Assembly (NCBI GenBank): GCA_964596165.1
Contig: CAZQTW010000060.1
Location: forward strand, 1 to 38,492
Direction: 5' to 3'
DNA: 38,492 bases
DNA from: CAYUQT01 sp964596165
Lineage (GTDB): Bacteria > Planctomycetota > Phycisphaerae > UBA1845 > JAFGLZ01
The notes beneath the pieces are model-generated. The model worked only from the letters and a program-made list of their open reading frames with translations, was not told the DNA's origin and did not search any database. Shown one piece after another: positions 15,192 to 22,326 of this stretch. Position 1 is the first letter of the stretch. Every line of letters begins with the position of its first letter. The translations under genes were made by a program, and so were the position numbers.

Positions 15192-17618
15192 ATGAACCAT
15201 GCCATTCGCCGGATCGTTCTTGTCGCCCTTCTAACCACGTACCTGACGTCTCCGGTGGATGCGGGCCTACGCGCCGGCACGGCGTCGGTCCGAATCACAC
15301 CGGATGGCCCGGTTCCGCTTGCCGGGTACGGCGCCCGATGGGCGGGGATGGACATGAAGAAGTCCACGGGGGTTCACGATGACCTGTATGCCCGCGCCCT
15401 GGTTCTTGAGAACGGAAGCACGAGACTGGCACTGGTGGCGACGGACCTCTGTGTCATCGACGCGGGGCTCCGTCAGGCGGCGTGCCGACTTGTCGAGAAG
15501 GCCAACATCGGCATCCCCATGGACAACATCATGGTGTGGGGTTCACATAGCCATGCGGCGGTAGGGGGGTACATTCTGAGTCCGCTGGCGCCGCCGGTGG
15601 CGGGTTTCTACACGCCGGCTATCTTCCAGAAACTCTCCACCGGTATCGCCGAGGCGGTCGTCAAGGCCGCTTCCGGCCTGGTACCGGCGAAGTTCGGCGC
15701 TGTGGCCAAGGACCTCGATGGGCTGAACCGAAATCGACGGGGCAGCAAGACTCTCGATCGAAGCATGACCGTTCTGCGTTTCGACGGTCAGGACGGCAAG
15801 CCCGTGGCGATCGTGGTCAACTTCACCGCGCATCCCACGATCGTCGATGGCGAGGACATGCTGGTGAGTCGCGAGTGGCCGGGCGCTCTGGTCGACGCCG
15901 TTCGAGAAGCCTTCGGGGGGCAGACCGAGGTCCTTTACGCCAACGGCGCCGAAGGCGACGCCTCGCCGGTTGCGGACGGCGGTCCCAAAGACAACTACGA
16001 ACGAGCCGTGATGTTCGGCAAGAGAGTTGCTCAACCGGCGATCGAGTTGGCCAAGAGCATTCGAGCCGACGAGGATCCCGAATTGAAGATCGTCCTCAAC
16101 CGGTTCAAGCTGCCGCCGAGCATGCTGGGTCGGTTCCTCCCGGTGTCCACCTATGCCCATCGCGTTCAGATCGGCAAGACCTGGCTCATGGGCGTGCCCG
16201 GCGAGGCCATCATGCAGATCGGCCTGGACATCAAGGCGCAGGCGCGCCAATGCGGCGCCCGGTACCCGGTGGCCGTGGGACTCGCCGACGATCACCTGAT
16301 GTACTTCGTTACGCCGGAGGAATTTCCCAAGGGACGGTACGAAGTCACCATGAACATGTACGGTCCCAAGATTCGAGACGTCCTCCTTCGAGGGCTCTTC
16401 AGCGACCTGACGGGCGGGTTCGGCCCGGACGACGCCGGGCTGTTGGCCGGGGCGAGTCGTTCCGCGGGCGAAGGGGCCTGGCGCCTTCGGTTGAGCGGCG
16501 ATCACTATCAAATGGGTTATCAACACGGCAGGCTGCTCAAGAACGAAATCCGTGCGACGTACGACGACATGATGGATGAGGTCGTCAAAATGCTCATGCC
16601 GGAGATCACCAAGGCGTTGGGCAATCGGCCGGAGATCGGCTCCGCGCTGAAGCTCATTCCAGGGGGTCCCAAGACGCTCGTCGCCCCGTTTCTCGCGCTC
16701 ATCGCGCGGCAACTGACGGCCTTTACGCCGCCCGAGCTGATGGACGAAATGTGCGGTGTGGCCGAGGGGGCCGAGATGCCTTTCGATGCCGTCTTCCTCA
16801 TGAACGCCCTGCTCGAATTGGAGGTACAAGAGGACTACGGCGAATTGTTCAAGACCGTCTCCTTGTGTACGAACATCATTCGCATATACGACCAACCCGA
16901 CAGGCCGGTGATCCACGCACGCAACACCGACTGGAATTGGCCCGAGAAATTCGCCCCAAGGGTCACGGTCTTCGAGTTCCGTCCCGCAAAGGGCAACGCG
17001 TTTCTCTCCGTGACGTTTCCGGGACAAGTCGGCGTCTTGACGGCGGTTAACGACAAGCAACTCTCACTGGGAAACGAGACCGTCAACAGCAAGAGCGACC
17101 GCAGCCTGAAAGGCATGCCGATCATGATGAGCTCACGAATGGCCATTCAGTACGACCCCACTCTGGACGCCATGGTGAACCGACTTCGCGAAACGCCCGG
17201 AACCGCGGGGATGCACATCATGATGGCCGACGGCAAAAACCGCCGGTGTATCGCCGTCGACCGGTCGGCGAAGTATGCGGCCGTTCGAGAGCCTCAGAAG
17301 GGTGTTCTGTTCGGCGTAGTGCTCGGTTCGCCGCCCGAACCTTATGTGACGGACACATTCAAGGGGCCGGGTATCACGACGGTGGACGAGGGTGAACGGG
17401 CCAAGTATGCGTGGCTCGAGAAGGTCATAGGCGACGGAAGCATCCCCCTCAACACGGCCGATGACTGGGCCAAGCTCATGCTCGAGCGCGAAAACAGAGT
17501 GTGCAATGATTCAACCATTCACACAACCGTGATGATTCCTGCCAGGGGCGAGATTCTCTTGCATCGCTGTATTCCCAATGCCGGTGACCGCTACGAACGC
17601 TTCGTACTGACCGAGTAG
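15192..17618 (+). CDS. Fusion of neutral-ceramidase-like amidase with acid-ceramidase/NAAA-like Ntn hydrolase
   Basis: 808-aa exported protein with two hydrolase domains. Residues 1-24 are a signal peptide. About 25-410 resemble the neutral ceramidase metalloamidase family: GTASVRITP start, SHSH (118-121), NFTAHPT with His214, PGE with Glu338, and Tyr371 in YFVTPEEF. By family comparison the SHSH histidine, His214, Glu338 and Tyr371 are candidate zinc ligands. About 425-808 resemble acid ceramidase/NAAA (Ntn, peptidase C45-like): Cys559-Thr560 after FKTVSL is the expected autoproteolytic nucleophile, followed by HARNTDW (575-581) with the family's RNxD, then a VGVLTAVND..LSL.NE block. Start: ATG at 15192 with GGAG 7 nt upstream; ATG at 15189 is equally possible. 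Expected chemistry is amide hydrolysis of N-acyl lipids. Substrate is inferred from family only. Confidence 0.85.
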   Translation: MNHAIRRIVLVALLTTYLTSPVDAGLRAGTASVRITPDGPVPLAGYGARWAGMDMKKSTGVHDDLYARALVLENGSTRLALVATDLCVIDAGLRQAACRLVEKANIGIPMDNIMVWGSHSHAAVGGYILSPLAPPVAGFYTPAIFQKLSTGIAEAVVKAASGLVPAKFGAVAKDLDGLNRNRRGSKTLDRSMTVLRFDGQDGKPVAIVVNFTAHPTIVDGEDMLVSREWPGALVDAVREAFGGQTEVLYANGAEGDASPVADGGPKDNYERAVMFGKRVAQPAIELAKSIRADEDPELKIVLNRFKLPPSMLGRFLPVSTYAHRVQIGKTWLMGVPGEAIMQIGLDIKAQARQCGARYPVAVGLADDHLMYFVTPEEFPKGRYEVTMNMYGPKIRDVLLRGLFSDLTGGFGPDDAGLLAGASRSAGEGAWRLRLSGDHYQMGYQHGRLLKNEIRATYDDMMDEVVKMLMPEITKALGNRPEIGSALKLIPGGPKTLVAPFLALIARQLTAFTPPELMDEMCGVAEGAEMPFDAVFLMNALLELEVQEDYGELFKTVSLCTNIIRIYDQPDRPVIHARNTDWNWPEKFAPRVTVFEFRPAKGNAFLSVTFPGQVGVLTAVNDKQLSLGNETVNSKSDRSLKGMPIMMSSRMAIQYDPTLDAMVNRLRETPGTAGMHIMMADGKNRRCIAVDRSAKYAAVREPQKGVLFGVVLGSPPEPYVTDTFKGPGITTVDEGERAKYAWLEKVIGDGSIPLNTADDWAKLMLERENRVCNDSTIHTTVMIPARGEILLHRCIPNAGDRYERFVLTE

Positions 17619-18099
17619 CCCGAGATCGAACACCCCGTACTTGCCGATGTTCTTGGAGGCACTCTGAAAGTTGGGATCTTTCGGTCCGCCCGATTGGAGC
17701 GAGGGCAAGCCTTTCCTCCACCGGACCCGCGTCGGGAAGCCGGGCGTTGACGGATAGAACTGCGCGCTCTTGGGCTGTCACCCCCCTGACAACCGATGTT
17801 CCACACCTGAGACTCTTCCGCCCAGTATACCGGAGGGTATCGCCGAATGGGAATGAAAGCGGGGCCAACTGCGTCCAAACAGATGGCGGTGCAGTTCGCC
17901 ATTGGACCGACTGGCTTGGTTACAACCAGTTTGGTCTAAGGATGGTTCTGTCTTTCGATCGTGTGCGAACATGGGTGGAATTGAGTCTTGTTCGGTTCGG
18001 CTGAATACGGGGTCTTCTCTGTCAACGCTGCGTGACCGCCCATTCCGATGATTCTGTGTTAATCTGGGCAACTCCGGTGTTTTCGTGTGGCAGTAAAAG
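17619..18099. other. Gene-free stretch downstream of the ceramidase fusion
   Basis: No supported gene. On the minus strand around 17640-17760 one frame gives protein-like sequence (for example GGPKDPNFQSASKNIGKYG), but a stop lies just upstream, a neighbouring frame continues, and no start site is evident. It may be a decayed gene fragment, or chance. Confidence 0.4.
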
Positions 18100-18320
18100 G
18101 GCAAAGGTGAAACGTTGTGGGATTGACCCACCTTTGGCCGATGTATACGATGGGGAAGGACGATGTGGTTCCAGAGCGGGGGTAAGGTCGCCCAAGGCGA
18201 CCAGCTCTAACAGGATGTGATTGGACGGCCCGGTGTCCGCGAGTCTGTCGGCCGTCCAACAGCTCCTGGGACAAGAAGAGGGCTGCTTGTGGACTCTTGG
18301 GGATAGAGGTAACCCTCTTT
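18100..18320 (+). ncRNA. Candidate structured leader RNA before the sigma54 activator
   Basis: Four hairpins in a row on the plus strand: CAAAGG (18102-18107)/CCTTTG (18131-18136) with inner TGGG/CCCA; GGTCGCC (18186-18192)/GGCGACC (18196-18202); TTGGACGGCC (18221-18230)/GGCCGTCCAA (18250-18259), extendable by CAGGA/TCCTG (18211-18215, 18264-18268); and AGAGG-TAAC-CCTCT followed by TT (18305-18320). The stretch has no gene and ends about 64 bp before the start at 18384. It does not match a riboswitch I know. It may be a regulatory leader or a separate small RNA; conservation has not been tested. Confidence 0.35.
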
Positions 18321-18383
18321 GCAAGGTTGGATGGAGCCGACCCATGACATGGTCCTGTACCCCGCGAGCAGCGGGAGTGGATC

Positions 18384-19478
18384 ATGAACGGGGCGCAGAC
18401 AGGCTTTGACGCTGCCGACGGCAGTGGGTGTGGGGCAACCACACCGACCTCGAGGCGACCGCCTACAGGTTATCCGGTCCCCACCCGTTTCATTTGTGTC
18501 GATCCCCTGAGTCGAGCCCTCAACGAACAAATCCTCAGCCTCAGCGGTCGCCAGACGACCGTCCTCATTTGCGGAGAGTCCGGCGTCGGTAAGGAGAGGA
18601 TCGCCAGGGAAGTCCACGATCTGTCACCTCGTCGTTCCGGTCCCTTTGTGGCCGTTGATTGCTCGAGCTTCTCCGAGACGTTGGTGGAGAGCCAACTCTT
18701 CGGGCACGTCCGGGGCGCCTTCACCGGGGCCGACTCGGACAAACTCGGCTACATCCGCGCGGCTGACGGCGGGACGCTCTTTCTCGATGAAGTCGGCGAC
18801 ATGCCCTTGTCGCTCCAGACCCGGCTTCTCCGCGTGCTGCAAGAGCGCACGGTGACGCCCGTTGGGCAGACCCAAGTGATTCCTGTTGACGTCCGTATTG
18901 TGGCGGCGACGCATCAGGACTTGGGCGCGATGGTGAGGGCCGGAACGTTTCGTGAAGACCTTTTTTACCGGCTGAGCGCATTTCGCCTGGAAGTGCCGCC
19001 GTTGCGCGAACGACCCGCGGACATTGTTCCCCTGGCCGAGTATTTCCTTGACCTCCAAGCGATCATCTATGAGGAACCTCGTCGGTCCCTCTCCGATCGA
19101 ACCAAACAATGGCTTCGGTCCCAATGGTGGCGAGGCAACATTCGCGAGCTGGCCAACGCGATTGAATACGCCTTGGTCACCAGCGATCAAATGGAACTGA
19201 TGCCGGAGGATTTTCCCGAACCGATCCTAACGGAAAGGTCGGCCTCGGAAGTGGAGGAGGCGGCGGACGTGGCGGCCGGCGTGGGAAGGCCCGCCAAGGT
19301 CATGACGCTTCGTGAGGCACAATGGCACGCGGTCATGACGGCCATGAAGGCGGCGGGGGGCGACAAGACCCGTGCCGCGCGCCTGCTGGCGATATCACGA
19401 TCGCGACTCTATTCCATCCTGGCACGGAATCCGTCGGTGGGCGTTCCCGATTCGTCGAGAGCGCGGACGGCTTCGTAA
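18384..19478 (+). CDS. Sigma54-dependent AAA+ transcriptional activator without N-terminal sensor domain
   Basis: 364-aa NtrC-type enhancer-binding protein that remodels sigma54 RNA polymerase using ATP. Seen: Walker A GESGVGK (64-70), the sigma54-contact loop GAFTGA (111-116), Walker B TLFLDEVGD (131-139), a sensor-I region (VDVRIVAATHQDL), an arginine-rich PLRERPADI block, and a C-terminal Fis-type helix-turn-helix (about 315-350, DKTRAARLLAISRSRLYSIL). Only about 35 poorly structured residues precede the AAA+ domain, so there is no receiver, PAS or GAF domain. It resembles PspF-type activators controlled by a separate partner. The start has GGGAG 6 nt upstream. It is preceded by a hairpin-rich leader. 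The following HDOD gene is convergent (13-bp gap), so the two are not co-transcribed. Confidence 0.93.
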   Translation: MNGAQTGFDAADGSGCGATTPTSRRPPTGYPVPTRFICVDPLSRALNEQILSLSGRQTTVLICGESGVGKERIAREVHDLSPRRSGPFVAVDCSSFSETLVESQLFGHVRGAFTGADSDKLGYIRAADGGTLFLDEVGDMPLSLQTRLLRVLQERTVTPVGQTQVIPVDVRIVAATHQDLGAMVRAGTFREDLFYRLSAFRLEVPPLRERPADIVPLAEYFLDLQAIIYEEPRRSLSDRTKQWLRSQWWRGNIRELANAIEYALVTSDQMELMPEDFPEPILTERSASEVEEAADVAAGVGRPAKVMTLREAQWHAVMTAMKAAGGDKTRAARLLAISRSRLYSILARNPSVGVPDSSRARTAS

Positions 19479-19491
19479 AAACCGTAACCCC

Positions 19492-20568
19492 TCAAAACCA
19501 CGTACAGGCATCTTCGATTTGAGCGGGAAGATCCGCCAGGAACCGTGCGATGTCCGCTTGATCGGGAAAGCGGAGATCGCGAGCGGCTCGAGAGCCGAGC
19601 AGGTCGTAAGAACACGCCGGCGAATATCCCAGCAGAGCGTTCGTCATATCGGTAAGGTGAACCAGAAGCCGCTCGGTTCGAAGGGGATCATCGGCGGCGG
19701 GGTAGCGATGGTGGTCCGAGACCAGCTTCTTCAGTGTCGCGGGCAGATTCCATGCGTCGGCCACGAGTTCCCCGAACTCCTGGTGACATTCCCAGCAGAG
19801 GTACTCAAAGGCTTCCCAATCAACTTCGCTGCGAGTCAGCGCCCGTTGGTCCCGAGCGACGCGGAGCACGACGACATTACCCACGTCGTGAAGCAACCCT
19901 ATGACGAAGGCTTCCTCGCGGTCCACGGATGTGAATTGCGCCAGGCCGTGCATGATGTGGGCGCTGGCTAAAGCACGCCTCCAGAGGATCTCCGCCAGTC
20001 GTCGGTTGTCGCCCTTGCCTTCAAAAGTCACCGCATGCATTGCCTGATGCATCATCAGGGTCCGAAGAGCACGGGTCCCAAGTCTGGCGACTGCGGATTG
20101 AAGCGTGGTGACGCATTCCGCGCCTCGGTAGAGAGGAGAATTGGCCGCCCGCAGGACCGAAGCGGCCACCACGGCATCCTGGGCGATCTCGTTGGCCACG
20201 GCGGTGAAGCTGCAGTTACGCTCCCGAAGCTTGCGGCGGACCCGTTCCGTAACACCCGGCATCGCCGGCATCCTAAGGTTGTGACCGTCAAAATTCTGGA
20301 GAAGTACGTTTTCGAGCGCACGCGCCTCCGGAGATAGGTTGGGACGTTCGATCGTCTGCAGTTCCGTATGAGAAGGACCATCAGGTTTCCACCATCGATC
20401 CCATGCCGGGTCATCCTCATCAAGATTGCGGGAGCAGGGGGCCGTGCCAAGCGCTGTCGATGTGGCGTGCGAATCATCGCAAGGCTCAACCGCGAAATTG
20501 GGCTCGACAGCACGCGCGCCCCTTCGCGTTCCGCCCAACGATTCAAAGACCCAATCCCAGAGCCCCAA
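19492..20568 (-). CDS. HDOD domain signalling protein
   Basis: 358-aa protein with an HDOD domain at about residues 90-290. This is a degenerate HD-type fold that usually acts as a non-catalytic signalling or scaffold module near c-di-GMP, motility or stress regulators. Seen: 'MPAMPGVTERVRRKL' followed by 'VANEIAQDAVVAASVLRAANSPLY', which is the family's signature opening, then AVARLGTRALRTL and GLLHDVGN. The N-terminal 85 residues are low-complexity with no clear domain. A TTG at 20568 is used because GGAG lies 8 nt upstream; a later start is possible. It is separated from ackA by 270 bp with an AT-rich patch (20725-20770), so it probably has its own promoter. Confidence 0.85.
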   Translation of the reverse strand: MGLWDWVFESLGGTRRGARAVEPNFAVEPCDDSHATSTALGTAPCSRNLDEDDPAWDRWWKPDGPSHTELQTIERPNLSPEARALENVLLQNFDGHNLRMPAMPGVTERVRRKLRERNCSFTAVANEIAQDAVVAASVLRAANSPLYRGAECVTTLQSAVARLGTRALRTLMMHQAMHAVTFEGKGDNRRLAEILWRRALASAHIMHGLAQFTSVDREEAFVIGLLHDVGNVVVLRVARDQRALTRSEVDWEAFEYLCWECHQEFGELVADAWNLPATLKKLVSDHHRYPAADDPLRTERLLVHLTDMTNALLGYSPACSYDLLGSRAARDLRFPDQADIARFLADLPAQIEDACTWF

Positions 20569-20838
20569 GAACCGGTCTCCAAAGTCGGCGAGTCGTCGGT
20601 CTTGCGATGACTGCGGCGGTGAGATTCACTCACACCCTTCCGCTACCATCAGGCATCTGAGGTATCGACCGCTGGAACATACGTCTTGCGATTCGAAACG
20701 ATGAGATTAAGGCCGCCAAGCGGTCAATGCGACAACATAACATCAAATATCTTATATCGCGCCTTTCCAGTGAGGGTCTATCAGACCTAAGAGTCTACAC
20801 CAAGGCAGGATAGAGAATTGCCGCAGCGGATATGCGTC

Positions 20839-22077
20839 TTACCTTGCCGCGGACACCAAGCTGTCTCGTTGTCCGATCGGACGCACCAACTGGATCGTAT
20901 CGCGTGCGATCATCAGCTCCTCATTGGTGGGAATCACATAGGCCGTGATGGGACTCTTGTCCGCCGTGATCTCCAGCGGACCCTCGCAAGGCGAAGCATT
21001 GCGGCGATGATCAAGAACGACTCCGAGGCTGTCGAGCCCTTCCAGGATTTTGGCCCGCATCCACGGTGCGTTTTCGCCGATCCCGCCGGCGAAAACGACC
21101 GCGTCACAACGTCCTAACTCGGCCAGGAACGCCCCGAGGTACTTCTTCGCACGGTGGGCAAAAACGTCGATGGCCAATTGCGCCCGTTCATTGCCCTCTT
21201 GGGCGGCGCGGTGGATGTCCCTCAGATCTCGAGAAACGCCCGAAATCCCAAGCAATCCGCTCTGTTTCTCCAGGCTTGCTCGAATGCGTTCGTAGCTTTC
21301 GCCTCGTTGGGCCAACTGGAAAATGATCGCCGGGTCGATGTCGCCGCTTCGGGTTCCCATCACCAGTCCCTCGAGCGGTGTCAGTCCCATGGTCTGGTCG
21401 ATGGCCTTCCCATCCTTGATGCAGCTCATGCTGCACCCGTTACCCAGGTGTAGCGTGATCAGGTCGGGGTTGGGCAAACCGAGCAGTTCGGCCGCACGTC
21501 CGGCAATGTATCGGTGACTCGTTCCGTGGAAGCCGTACCGACGAATGCCCCGCTCTCGATACCATTCGTAGGGGATGGCATACACGTAGGCCTCGGGCGG
21601 CATCGTCTGGAAGAAGGCGGTGTCGAAGACCGCCACATGCGGACGATTGGGAATCAGCTTCATCGCCGCACGAAGCCCGGCAAGATTCGCCGGATTGTGC
21701 AGCGGCGCCAAGTCGCAACACGCCTCAATCGTCGCCAGGACCTTGTTATCCACCACGACGGACTCGCGGAACGCCTCGCCGCCGTGAACCACGCGGTGCC
21801 CCACGCCCACAAGATCCTCCGGGCCCGAAAGAGGCGGCGGATTCCCCTGGCTAATCAGCAACTCGATGATCCGCCGAACGCCCTGCTCATAGTCCCGAAT
21901 CGGTTCGCAGAGTCGGACCCGATGACCGTTAACCTGATGCTGTATGAGGGATTGGGTTTCTCCGATCCGATCGATCAGCCCGCGGGCGCGGTCGGCCTCG
22001 TTGGACATGTCGTACAACTTGTACTTGATCGAAGAGCTGCCGCAATTGATGACTAAGACATTCATGAGAAAAGCCAT
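20839..22077 (-). CDS. ackA: Acetate kinase
   Basis: 412-aa enzyme that interconverts acetyl phosphate plus ADP and acetate plus ATP, the ATP-yielding step of acetate fermentation. Family motifs are complete: VINCGSSSIKYKLY at the N-terminus, GVGHRVVHGGE, FDTAFFQTMP, YGFHGTSHRY, LHLGNGCS, the long GLTPLEGLVMGTRSGDIDP block, FAGGIGENAP and TNEELMIA. The ATG at 22077 has AAGGA close upstream (about 4-5 nt). The ATG at 22065 (MNVLVINC) is the usual family start and is the alternative. No phosphotransacetylase gene is adjacent, although pta-ackA pairs are common. It suggests an organism able to ferment, or to use acetyl phosphate as a phosphodonor. Confidence 0.95.
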   Translation of the reverse strand: MAFLMNVLVINCGSSSIKYKLYDMSNEADRARGLIDRIGETQSLIQHQVNGHRVRLCEPIRDYEQGVRRIIELLISQGNPPPLSGPEDLVGVGHRVVHGGEAFRESVVVDNKVLATIEACCDLAPLHNPANLAGLRAAMKLIPNRPHVAVFDTAFFQTMPPEAYVYAIPYEWYRERGIRRYGFHGTSHRYIAGRAAELLGLPNPDLITLHLGNGCSMSCIKDGKAIDQTMGLTPLEGLVMGTRSGDIDPAIIFQLAQRGESYERIRASLEKQSGLLGISGVSRDLRDIHRAAQEGNERAQLAIDVFAHRAKKYLGAFLAELGRCDAVVFAGGIGENAPWMRAKILEGLDSLGVVLDHRRNASPCEGPLEITADKSPITAYVIPTNEELMIARDTIQLVRPIGQRDSLVSAAR

Positions 22078-22326
22078 ATCGTCCTTAAATAAACGGGTTC
22101 TTTACTGCCACCACCGGAAAAAACCTTCGCCACGAAGGCCATGCGTGTCCCTTACGTCATCTCTAGCCGCGTTGGAGCACCATGACAAGACTGGTGAGCC
22201 ATTGCTTCCTCAACTATTTTACAAAGGGGCCTTTCGAATACCCATTCCTATCCATCCTTTATAAACACTAATCGATAGCTGTCTAGACTTTTGGAGGGTT
22301 CGGTACACACAGCCCTCTTGGGGGCT
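22078..22326. other. Intergenic spacer between the TPR-peptidase gene and ackA
   Basis: 249 bp, locally AT-rich (22195-22290), expected to hold the ackA promoter. A short inverted repeat AGCCC...GGGCT (22311-22326) directly follows the stop of the minus-strand TPR-peptidase gene and could aid termination; no U-run follows. Confidence 0.35.

Noticed and set aside
17511..17902. Overlapping minus-strand frames with protein-like stretches after the ceramidase gene
   Set aside because: No single frame runs through; stops and frame changes are needed and no start site is seen. At most a gene remnant.
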